From: a virus
Reading direction: 5' to 3' (one strand)
DNA length: 36,196 nucleotides
Virus record (IMG/VR): IMGVR_UViG_3300034061_004035
Location: 1 to 36,196 of that record
The position numbers were made by a program, and so were the translations under genes. The notes beneath the pieces were generated by a model. It was not told the origin of the DNA, searched no databases, and worked only from the letters and a program-made list of their open reading frames with translations. Below, piece after piece: positions 28,730 through 36,196 of the stretch (position 1 is the stretch's first letter; each line of letters begins with the position of its first letter).

Positions 28730-30181
28730 ATGAACGAATTCCTATCGCGATATCCTTATCGTAATAAGCCTTTTCAACACCAAGAGGCGTTCCTTTCCCG
28801 TTTCTGGAACCGGGTAGATGTTGGGCTGTTTGCCGACATGGGGACAGGCAAGAGCTTTATGATCATCAACAATTTCAGTATGTTGTATGACCGTGGAGCG
28901 ATAAACGCCGTGATGATTGTCGCTCCCAAGGGCGTGTATCGCAACTGGAGCAACTTGGAAATCCCCAAGCACATCCCGGCGCACTTGGTCTACCGCATCG
29001 CTACGTGGGACCCAACTCCCCGTAAAGCTGATGCAAAAGCATTGGACGAACTGTACGACATCACCGAGGATCTTAAGATCTTTGTCATGAACGTAGAGGC
29101 TTTGTCCACGGAAAAAGGCTTTAAGTTTGCCAAAAACTTCTGCATGTTCCACAAGACCTTTATCGCCATCGATGAGTCCACCACCATCAAAACCCCGAGC
29201 GCGAAACGGGCGAAGAATGCGGTCAAGCTAGGCAGGGTGTCTAAGTTCCGACGCATCCTGACGGGCTCTCCGGTGACCAAGAACCCTCTGGATTTGTTTC
29301 AACAGTGCCTCTTCCTGTCCGAAGACTGCCTTGGGCATGACAGCTTCTATACCTTCCAAGCGCGGTACGCGGTGCTTGTTGAACGAAGGATGCCCTCCCA
29401 TACCTTTAAACAGGTGGTGGCCTACCGTCATCTGGATGAGCTGAAGGAGAAGCTGGACACGTTCAGCTACCGGGTCACAAAAGCGCAGTGCCTTGACCTA
29501 CCCGATAAGGTGTACGTGCGCCGAGAGGTGGAACTGACTGACGAGCAGGCAAAAGCCTACAACGAGATGAAGCGGATGGCGCTCTCCATGTTTGACGAAG
29601 GCATGATGACCACCACCAACGCCCTTACACAGATCATGCGCTTGCACCAGATCGTGTGTGGCCACGTGAAGTTTGATGACGGCACCCAGAAGCGCCTGCC
29701 CAGCAACCGGATAAAGGAGCTCTCGAGCATCTTGGAAGAGGTTGATGGCAAGGCAATCATCTGGGCCACGTACCGTGCAGATATCGAAACGATCCGCCTG
29801 ACACTGCAGAAAGAGTACGGCATGGACAGTGTGGGCACTTACTACGGAGATACCTCTGACGAGGATCGAAGCAGGATCGTGACGGACTTCCAAGACCCGG
29901 ACAGCCCTCTGCGTTTCTTTGTCGGCAACCCCAGCACCGGAGGCTATGGCCTGACCCTGACGGCGGCACATGTGGTCATCTACTACAGCAACAGCTTTGA
30001 CTTGGAAAAGCGACTGCAGTCCGAGGACCGCGCGCACCGCATCGGGCAGACCAACAAGGTAACTTACATCGATCTCATTGCGCCCAACACGGTGGACGAA
30101 CACATCGTCAAAGCCTTGCGCAACAAGATAGACATCGCAAACCAAGTCTTAGGGGAGACGATCAAACAATGGCTCTTATAA
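28730..30181 (+). CDS. SNF2-like superfamily 2 DNA helicase/translocase
   Basis: 483 aa. It has FADMGTGKS (motif I, 36-42), DEST (motif II, 148-151, instead of DEAH), ILTGSPVTKNP (III), then C-terminal GGYGLTLTAAHVV and QSEDRAHRIGQ (430-440; motif VI). This is a compact SNF2-type core, with no accessory domain. In phages such proteins remodel or unwind DNA in replication and recombination. Start ATG has AGAGA about 10 nt before. It overlaps the exonuclease start by 13 nt and both are on the plus strand, opposite the rest of the window. Confidence 0.92.
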   Translation: MNEFLSRYPYRNKPFQHQEAFLSRFWNRVDVGLFADMGTGKSFMIINNFSMLYDRGAINAVMIVAPKGVYRNWSNLEIPKHIPAHLVYRIATWDPTPRKADAKALDELYDITEDLKIFVMNVEALSTEKGFKFAKNFCMFHKTFIAIDESTTIKTPSAKRAKNAVKLGRVSKFRRILTGSPVTKNPLDLFQQCLFLSEDCLGHDSFYTFQARYAVLVERRMPSHTFKQVVAYRHLDELKEKLDTFSYRVTKAQCLDLPDKVYVRREVELTDEQAKAYNEMKRMALSMFDEGMMTTTNALTQIMRLHQIVCGHVKFDDGTQKRLPSNRIKELSSILEEVDGKAIIWATYRADIETIRLTLQKEYGMDSVGTYYGDTSDEDRSRIVTDFQDPDSPLRFFVGNPSTGGYGLTLTAAHVVIYYSNSFDLEKRLQSEDRAHRIGQTNKVTYIDLIAPNTVDEHIVKALRNKIDIANQVLGETIKQWLL

Positions 30182-30876
30182 CGTACAATCCGCGCTACGA
30201 ATACCGTCCTATGGGGAGAGTTGACGGCCCCGATGGACGCCAGTACAAGGTTTCTGCCACCCAGAGCCTGCCCAGTGTGACTACCATCCTGTCCGCCACC
30301 AAGGACATGTCCAAGTTGGATGAGTGGAAAAAGCAAGTAGGCGAAGCAGAGGCCGAGCGCATCAAGACGGAAGCCGCTTACGTGGGCACAGCCATGCACA
30401 GGGTCATGGAGTATCTGGTGGGCGCAGATGACCGCTTATTACAGCCTGCAGACAGACTCGAAATGCGGGGGTACGAGATGGCCTTTCGATTGGCCAACGC
30501 CTATCTGCACAATATCGATGAGCATTGGGGAGCGGAAGTTGCGCTATGCTATCCAGATCGATACGCCGGCACCAGTGACTTGGTCGGACTGTGGCAGGGA
30601 AAGCCGGCCATTATCGACTTCAAGCAGAGCCTAAAGCCCAAGCGCAAGGAGTGGATCACGGACTATTTCCACCAGTTGGCTGCGTATGCCTGCGCCCATG
30701 ATAAGGAGCATGGGACCAATATCAACTTTGGGGTCATCTTGGTGGCCACGCAGACGGGGGATGTGCAGCTCTTCACCACCACCGGCTCTGAGTTCGAGAA
30801 CTACAAGAGCCAGTGGCTGGAGCGAGTGGAGCGCTACTACCGATCAAGCGCCGAGCATGGCGTCGAAGGGGAATAA
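30169..30876 (+). CDS. PD-(D/E)XK exonuclease (RecB/Cas4-like)
   Basis: 235 aa. Motifs are GTAMHRVMEY (His77), RYAGTSDLVG (Asp137), AIIDFKQS (Asp150, Lys152) and HQLAAYACA (169-173). They form the RecB-family nuclease core H...D...DxK...QxxxY, without an Fe-S cluster. The enzyme would trim DNA ends for recombination and replication, together with the adjoining SNF2 helicase. The start overlaps the helicase end. The 3' end overlaps the opposite-strand virion gene by 33 bp. Confidence 0.88.
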   Translation: MALITYNPRYEYRPMGRVDGPDGRQYKVSATQSLPSVTTILSATKDMSKLDEWKKQVGEAEAERIKTEAAYVGTAMHRVMEYLVGADDRLLQPADRLEMRGYEMAFRLANAYLHNIDEHWGAEVALCYPDRYAGTSDLVGLWQGKPAIIDFKQSLKPKRKEWITDYFHQLAAYACAHDKEHGTNINFGVILVATQTGDVQLFTTTGSEFENYKSQWLERVERYYRSSAEHGVEGE

Positions 30877-33800
30877 CTGCTGAAGCATTTCCCTGCTGCT
30901 GGGGTTGACGGAGCCTTGCGGCGCCGCCGACTGCGGCGGAGGAGCTGGCGAGACCGGAGATCCGCGAGTGCTCGGAGCAGGGGGCTGGGGTCGTGGCTGT
31001 GGACCGGAAGAAAACGCGCCCACGGGCTCTCCCTCGGGCGGAGGCTCATATTGTATCGGGTTGATCACGGCAGGCAGGCCTGCACTTAGCCCGTTGAGTC
31101 CCATCTGCGCCGCGAGCTTTCTTCGCAACTCGGCGGTTGTCTGGGAATTAGGGTCTGATCGTTGCAATAGCGTTGCAAGCATTTGGGGGTCTTGAGTAGC
31201 CCTTTCCAGTATGTTTTTGATCAACAGCGACGGTTGGTTTTCAAAGTAGTCACGCGCGATCCGTGACCCCGCCCCCGCCAAGACCAAGGAATCCCCTGAC
31301 CCTCCACCAAGGGAGCCGCCCACCTTGGCGCCTATTACACGAAGGGTAAGGTCTTGAACAGCACTGGGCTGGTCTTGCCCCAAAAGGTTTTCCAGTTGTT
31401 GTCTGTTGCCCATTGCCGATTCAATCTGCACCATTGGCAAAAGAAGGCGTCGGATGTCATTCTTCTCTCTTTGGGTCATCACGCCGGACTGCGTCATAAG
31501 CTGTATCAGTGACGGCTGGTTACGGGAGATTGGGTTAAAGAGCGTATCGTAATAAGCCGTAGGGCTGAAGTTGTTTGACATCCCCCCAGCTGACGTAAAA
31601 GCGTAGTCGTAAAGCGTGGACTTTAGCCCGTCCACAGCATTCCTTCCGTTGTTTCTCGCCAACGCGGTGATTCGCTGCATACTGCGCGCAGGAGTGCGGC
31701 CATTAAGTGCTTCGGTCACAACACGGACAGGGTCCTCATACCCAAGGGCAAGTGCAAATGCTGCCTGTTTTTCAATGCCTTTGTTAAAGGCACTGTTCTG
31801 GTCTGTTACCATCCGCAGGGTGTTTTCCGCTGTGTTAACATTTTTCAAGTCCTCAAGAATACCTGCATCACTAAGGTATCTTTCGTTCTCAACAATGAAC
31901 CGATTAAGCATGCCTTGGTTAAGCTTTACGCCCGTAGGACTGCTGGCATCAGGCTCTAACGCCTTGTTTGCGCCAAGCAGTAACCACTGTCGCTGGGCAT
32001 CGGCAACCGAAACCGTCCGCTGTGCAGCATCCCGAGCAAAGGGGGCAAGTTCCAAAACCTGAGGATGATCTGGGCCCAGCTCGTTAAGCAAACGTTGGTA
32101 ACGCGTGTTGAGCCCTCCCGCTGCGTTCATTGCCTGAACCATGCGCTGGGAGGTAATGTCGTTGTTGCTATTAAAAGCACGGGCCACGATTATCTCAGGA
32201 GGAAGTTTTCTCGCCCCAGTGCGCATTGACGCGGTTAATTCCCGCGCATAGGTGCGCGTGAAGAAATCATTCAACTCATTTGAGTATTCACGGGCGCGGT
32301 CATACGCCGGCAGCTGCAGTTTATCCATGTCGGACATCATTGCTTCTGCCATCTCACCGTAAATACGCGCAGTGTTAGCGTCCCCAGAGGAGGCCGCTGC
32401 TCTGGAAAGTGATAAGAGATCACTGCGAGCCTTCACCATGTAGGAAACGGGGATTTCCTTGACGTTGGTTACGTACTCAGCGGGGACTTCGCGGGTTTGT
32501 ATGTACTGCGTAGTCAGCTTTCCTTGCTCATACGCTTCCATCGCGTTCTGGTTCACTCCGAACCTAGACATGATGCCTCGGACCGTGGAGTATCCGGGCA
32601 TGCTACGCAGGTACTCCGGGGTTACGCTGGTGACTACATCAAGAATACCGGCGCTGCTCCCACGGGCGCTTAACAATCGGGGGGTGATCACAGCATCATC
32701 TAGGCCTTGGGCTCCCGGGGAAACGTCAACAGCCTCTAGTTCTGCCTGTCTCCAAAGCGCGGTCTCATACTCACGGGCGTCGGCTAAAGCGTTTTCAACC
32801 TCTTCCTGCACAATTCGGCCAACATTAGCGCGGGTCTGGGGACTGTCTACCCGAATTCTCGAAATACGAGAGGCGGCGTCTTGCTCCGCTGTGGTAAGAC
32901 GTTCAGTTAAGCGATCATTAAAAAAGCTACGCTCCATGCGGGCAGCTTGTTGAAGAGCCTCTGGGTCTCCAATACGGCGCAGGTTATCCACAAGGGCCTG
33001 ATAGGCTTGGAACGCCGAGCGGCCTTGCGGGTCAAGGCGGGAACGGAAGACAGGGTTTTCCTTGCCCAGCGTAGTCTCCAGCACCTGAAGTGCAAGACTC
33101 CCCGTTTTTTGACCACCTGTCGGCGTGGGCACCCCTGCGGGCAGCGGCTCAAGAAGTCGTTGAATAAGCTTGTTCGGGTCTTCTCCCGCTTGGCGAAGCA
33201 CTGTATTAAGGTAGTTAGCCGCCATCTGCTCTCGCGAGCCTTCACTAAAGCGAGCCATTATCCCGCCAGAGATGCTTTGCGCGTTTTGCGCAGCGCTCAT
33301 CAGCATTTTAGGGGGAGAAAACAGTCCACCGACAGTTTCTGCCGCGAACCTAGATACCTCTGACTCAGGGTTATATGCCAAGGAAGCCCCACCAAGGGTT
33401 CCTGCCCCGGCGGCTGAGAAAAACTCTTGTGCGCCTGTGCCCTTGGGAGTGGCACGTGCCTGCACCCCCACGTTAGATATGAAGTTGGCTACACGGTTAC
33501 CCTGCATAAGGGGTAATCCGAACACCATCGGGGCTCCCCCAATCACCTCGCCAAACGTCCTTCCCCCCTGATAGTAGGGGACGAGGCTTGGATCGTTAAG
33601 ATAACGCGGGGGTATCTGACTTTCGAGAAGACTGTTTAAGTAGGACGAGCCTGTCATGCCTGCCCCAAACCCTAAAACTCCGCCCGCTGCGATGGCAGGG
33701 AGTCGGGCTTGTGGCGGAAGCGGAAGCGCAGCGCCGGCTCGCATTCCGGCCACGGTGGAACCTGCCACTGTAGCCCCCGCCACTGCTCCAGTCCCCATTC

Positions 33801-34008
33801 CAGTGAGCACGGCCTGCCCCTTGTCCGCCTCAGTGGCGCGCGAGTAGGCAGAGCCTGACGCCTCGCGTAACACCGCTTCAAGCTGTTCAGGAGTAGGCTC
33901 CCCAGAGGCTGCAGCAGGAACCGAGGTCCCCGTGCCTACAGCCATAGGCGAGGGAGCAGGCGTTCTGCGTAATACCTCGTCAATCTGTTGCGGAGTCGGT
34001 TCTGCCAT
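30844..34008 (-). CDS. Large virion protein, probable DNA-ejection protein
   Basis: 1054 aa. The N-terminus has a short internal repeat EPTPQQIDEVLRR (3-15) and EPTPEQLEAVLRE (37-49). Residues of about 68-125 are a glycine/alanine zipper-like span (GTGAVAGATVAGSTVAGMRA, GGVLGFGAGMTGS) likely to enter a membrane. A long alpha-helical body follows, then a Pro-rich tail (PPAPSTRGSPVSPAPPP) and ENDING FPFDAMLGA. Long helical proteins with glycine zippers are typical of podovirus ejection proteins that form a channel across the host envelope. AAGGG lies 7 nt before ATG. No enzyme motif is evident. Confidence 0.62.
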   Translation of the reverse strand: MAEPTPQQIDEVLRRTPAPSPMAVGTGTSVPAAASGEPTPEQLEAVLREASGSAYSRATEADKGQAVLTGMGTGAVAGATVAGSTVAGMRAGAALPLPPQARLPAIAAGGVLGFGAGMTGSSYLNSLLESQIPPRYLNDPSLVPYYQGGRTFGEVIGGAPMVFGLPLMQGNRVANFISNVGVQARATPKGTGAQEFFSAAGAGTLGGASLAYNPESEVSRFAAETVGGLFSPPKMLMSAAQNAQSISGGIMARFSEGSREQMAANYLNTVLRQAGEDPNKLIQRLLEPLPAGVPTPTGGQKTGSLALQVLETTLGKENPVFRSRLDPQGRSAFQAYQALVDNLRRIGDPEALQQAARMERSFFNDRLTERLTTAEQDAASRISRIRVDSPQTRANVGRIVQEEVENALADAREYETALWRQAELEAVDVSPGAQGLDDAVITPRLLSARGSSAGILDVVTSVTPEYLRSMPGYSTVRGIMSRFGVNQNAMEAYEQGKLTTQYIQTREVPAEYVTNVKEIPVSYMVKARSDLLSLSRAAASSGDANTARIYGEMAEAMMSDMDKLQLPAYDRAREYSNELNDFFTRTYARELTASMRTGARKLPPEIIVARAFNSNNDITSQRMVQAMNAAGGLNTRYQRLLNELGPDHPQVLELAPFARDAAQRTVSVADAQRQWLLLGANKALEPDASSPTGVKLNQGMLNRFIVENERYLSDAGILEDLKNVNTAENTLRMVTDQNSAFNKGIEKQAAFALALGYEDPVRVVTEALNGRTPARSMQRITALARNNGRNAVDGLKSTLYDYAFTSAGGMSNNFSPTAYYDTLFNPISRNQPSLIQLMTQSGVMTQREKNDIRRLLLPMVQIESAMGNRQQLENLLGQDQPSAVQDLTLRVIGAKVGGSLGGGSGDSLVLAGAGSRIARDYFENQPSLLIKNILERATQDPQMLATLLQRSDPNSQTTAELRRKLAAQMGLNGLSAGLPAVINPIQYEPPPEGEPVGAFSSGPQPRPQPPAPSTRGSPVSPAPPPQSAAPQGSVNPSSREMLQQLFPFDAMLGA

Positions 34009-34009
34009 T

Positions 34010-36079
34010 TTAGAGCCCTTCTTGCGTGTAAAGGTTTTTAAGTTCTTGTGAAACTACGCTGGGGAGCATGCCTCTGTTGTCTATCACATAAAGAGGGGTG
34101 CCGACAGGGTTGTTTAAGACTATCCCACGAAGGCGTGGATCACTGGTCCCGTTTACATGCAAGGGTACCCCAATCAACGCACGTATTTCATGGATATCCG
34201 CAAGTTTATTTGCAGCATTGACTTGGTCTGCGGCATTTAACTCTTGGTTGTTATACCGAGCAAGTGCAGCTAACTGGAAGCTCTGCAGGGCATTATCCAT
34301 AGCAAAGAGGCGAGCCTGAAAGGCTTCAGGAGTATCAATCACCGTTGCCGCCACATCTAAGTCCGCTAACAGCTGCTCACGTTCCGTGTTAGAAAAGCGG
34401 TCCGTCCCTGCCTGAAATCCTGACGTAAGCGCGTTCTTAACACCCTGTATAAACTGACGACCCTGCGTGATACTGCCGGCGTCGGAGGTTGAGACCATGT
34501 TTAATAGTGGCGTACGGAAAGTAAACGCCTTTAGGGCGGGTACGGGGCCCTGCGCATTGGCGGCATTAAACAAAGAAGGCATATTGGCCTCGTAGTACGA
34601 ATCCTCACGCGGGGAGGCCTTTAGCGGGTTGCGCTGCAGTATTAAAGGAGCGGCTTGATCTGTTTCTGCTGTCGCAGGAGCCCCTAGTGCCCCGGGCATT
34701 CCGGGTATTTCAACTCCCCCTGCAGTGGCAGGTGCCGCAGCCGTCGGAACAGAACGGCCCCGTGCTCCCAAGGCGTCTCTTACAAACTCCGGAAGACTTG
34801 GGGGGATACTGATTGTTTTCCCGGTAAGTGGATCCGTCTCATACCGAGGCTGCTGTAGAATCGCCGCTGCCATTTCAAACTGCTGGTCCTCTTCCGGGTT
34901 GAGTAGTCCCGACCCATAAAGCGACGCGTTCTCGGTAACAAACGCTCGGGCTCTTCCTTCCATCCCGCTTCCAAACATAGATGACGTGGAGGCGGAATCC
35001 GCAGGGGTGCGCGCAAGCGAACTCATTAAAGAACGCTGTTCTTTCGTAAGATCCAAGTTGGCATCACGGATGGCCTGTATGTCCTTCTCCGCAGCCTGAA
35101 GCGCTGCCATGCGTACCCCTTGATCGCCTTGCTGCTGGGCCGCGACCCGCGCACCGATCTGCCCGGGCAGTGCTTGTGTGGCCCCTGCCAGACGCGCAGC
35201 CTGTGATCCGCGAAGCGGTTGACCCTGTGGGCCTACGTTGGCCGCATAGCCAAGCGCAGCCTGTGCAATATCAAACAGCATCTGCGACTGTGTAGCACTC
35301 TTATCGCCCGTTCCAAGGAGTTGCTCGTACATCGGCACACGGGATTGCATGGCACTTTGCAAGGAAGGCACTGCTGAAGGTTGCTGTCGCATAAGTCTTA
35401 TCATTTCATCTTCAGCCTCGCCCCGCAGGCGTTGGCTAACACTTGATCGGGAAGACGGGAAAGACTCGTAAGCAGGGGTCACGCCGTCTTCATCGGACCC
35501 TTCCTGAAAATATTGCACAATCCCACCGCGCGCCATCTGCATCGGGGGCATTGCGCCTTGGTCCATGGGCAGCGAAGCGATGCCCTCTGGTGGCATCTGC
35601 GCCATCATGGCAGGGTCCATAGGGGGCATGCCTGCGGGAGGCGCGCCCATCATGGCTGGATCCATTGGCATTGCCGCAGGCGGCATACCCGTCATGGCAT
35701 CCATCGGCAGAGGTCCCATATCCGCTCCACCCATCGGCAGTGCGGCAACACCCTGTTGGGCCAGAATCGGCTGCAGCATCGCCAGCACTTCGTCCGGGGT
35801 CTGCTGGGCAGCGTTGTAGCCAACCCTGTCAGCCAGCTCTTCGCGCCGTGCATCGATGGAGCGGTAGTCACCGCGAAGATTGTTCATCAGCACTTCGGGG
35901 GAGTCTGGTGATCGGCCAAGGATTCGCGCCATGTCAGCGTCGTCACCTTCGCCTGCCATCTCTTGCTGAGTGATCTCCTCCATCAGCTCTTCGATGTCGT
36001 CCATAAAGCCGGACATGATCCCGACGTTTTCAACCTCGTCGTCATCGACCATCTGCATTTTTGCTTGATTCTTAGCCAT
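34010..36079 (-). CDS. Large Met/Pro-rich virion protein
   Basis: 689 aa. The N-terminus is acidic (VDDDEVENVG, DDIEELMEEITQQ). Residues of about 115-175 are repeats of MDPAMM and PP(A/E)G, then MARGGIVQYFQEGSDE, and a mostly helical remainder. The ARGG-V motif resembles motifs in the other virion proteins. Its position between other virion genes and its length suggest an internal or ejection protein. I chose ATG at 36079, about 6 nt after AGGTG; GTG at 36088 is an alternative. Confidence 0.62.
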   Translation of the reverse strand: MAKNQAKMQMVDDDEVENVGIMSGFMDDIEELMEEITQQEMAGEGDDADMARILGRSPDSPEVLMNNLRGDYRSIDARREELADRVGYNAAQQTPDEVLAMLQPILAQQGVAALPMGGADMGPLPMDAMTGMPPAAMPMDPAMMGAPPAGMPPMDPAMMAQMPPEGIASLPMDQGAMPPMQMARGGIVQYFQEGSDEDGVTPAYESFPSSRSSVSQRLRGEAEDEMIRLMRQQPSAVPSLQSAMQSRVPMYEQLLGTGDKSATQSQMLFDIAQAALGYAANVGPQGQPLRGSQAARLAGATQALPGQIGARVAAQQQGDQGVRMAALQAAEKDIQAIRDANLDLTKEQRSLMSSLARTPADSASTSSMFGSGMEGRARAFVTENASLYGSGLLNPEEDQQFEMAAAILQQPRYETDPLTGKTISIPPSLPEFVRDALGARGRSVPTAAAPATAGGVEIPGMPGALGAPATAETDQAAPLILQRNPLKASPREDSYYEANMPSLFNAANAQGPVPALKAFTFRTPLLNMVSTSDAGSITQGRQFIQGVKNALTSGFQAGTDRFSNTEREQLLADLDVAATVIDTPEAFQARLFAMDNALQSFQLAALARYNNQELNAADQVNAANKLADIHEIRALIGVPLHVNGTSDPRLRGIVLNNPVGTPLYVIDNRGMLPSVVSQELKNLYTQEGL

Positions 36080-36088
36080 GTTTTTCAC

Positions 36089-36196
36089 CTAAAAGAGTCC
36101 TGCTGTTTTGCCGGCGGCAGCGGTAGACAAGCCCGCAATGCCTAAGCCTGCTGCGGTCTGCAGTGGGCTGGCAGAGGGAGCCGTCTGAGCCGTCAT
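36089..36196 (-). CDS. C-terminal end of a virion gene (cut by window edge)
   Basis: The last 35 codons read MTAQTAPSASPLQTAAGLGI, then AGLSTAAAGKTAGLF and a stop. The Met at the window edge is probably internal, since the alanine/glycine-rich ending is typical of a longer virion protein. It ends 9 bp before the next start, which fits one operon with the genes to its left. It cannot be identified from this piece. Confidence 0.55.
   Translation of the reverse strand: MTAQTAPSASPLQTAAGLGIAGLSTAAAGKTAGLF

Overview
This window is a piece of a tailed double-stranded DNA bacteriophage (Caudoviricetes). It carries large and small terminase subunits, a portal protein, a scaffold-like protein, a phage-type GroES, very large low-complexity virion proteins, a family A DNA polymerase, a primase-like protein, two helicases, an exonuclease, and a long run of tiny overlapping genes. 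Base composition is moderately GC-rich. Visible promoters are sigma70-like, no phage RNA polymerase is present, and the host is probably a Gram-negative bacterium. Both ends cut through genes, so the genome is longer than this. I see no integrase, lysis gene, tail fibre, tRNA or CRISPR array. A temperate lifestyle cannot be read directly, although the polymerase has the Leu762-type residue often linked to slow or temperate phages.

Layout. Nearly all genes lie on the minus strand, so transcription runs right to left. From 36196 down to 30844 are three virion genes: the C-terminus of one, a 689-aa Met/Pro-rich protein and a 1054-aa protein with a glycine-rich membrane-like segment. Between 28730 and 30876 the only plus-strand operon encodes a SNF2 helicase and a RecB/Cas4-like exonuclease. 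It shares a divergent promoter region near 28690 with the leftward replication operon (28648 to 21793), which holds three accessory proteins, an AEP-type primase, a UvrD-like helicase and DNA polymerase. A strong promoter with a 16-bp palindrome on its -10 (21741..21773) then drives a ribbon-helix-helix gene and some 25 tiny genes (21700 to 15404), most linked by ATGA or TGATG overlaps. Next come an AT-rich 246-bp inverted-repeat element (15095..15340), a small operon with the small terminase subunit and a VRR-NUC-like nuclease, and several one- or two-gene units separated by near-identical terminator-promoter-leader modules (about 9846 to 13390).

A gap of about 670 bp (9180..9845) has no convincing gene. 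It holds a sequence identical to the palindromic Pseudomonas-type chromosomal parS, two copies of a 55-bp repeat whose dyads show compensating changes, a 10-bp perfect inverted repeat and GC-rich repeats. Left of it, the packaging and head operon runs from large terminase through a 1172-aa virion protein with a C-terminal ADP-ribosyltransferase-like domain, portal, two small proteins and GroES to the scaffold at the window edge.

The most unusual material is the parS-like site with its neighbouring repeats, the 246-bp inverted-repeat element, the repeated terminator-promoter-leader units, and the shared ribosome-binding cassette and mini-gene family (LHRIECR) in the small-gene operon, one copy of which appears frameshifted. 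All functions are inferred from sequence motifs; no database search was possible.
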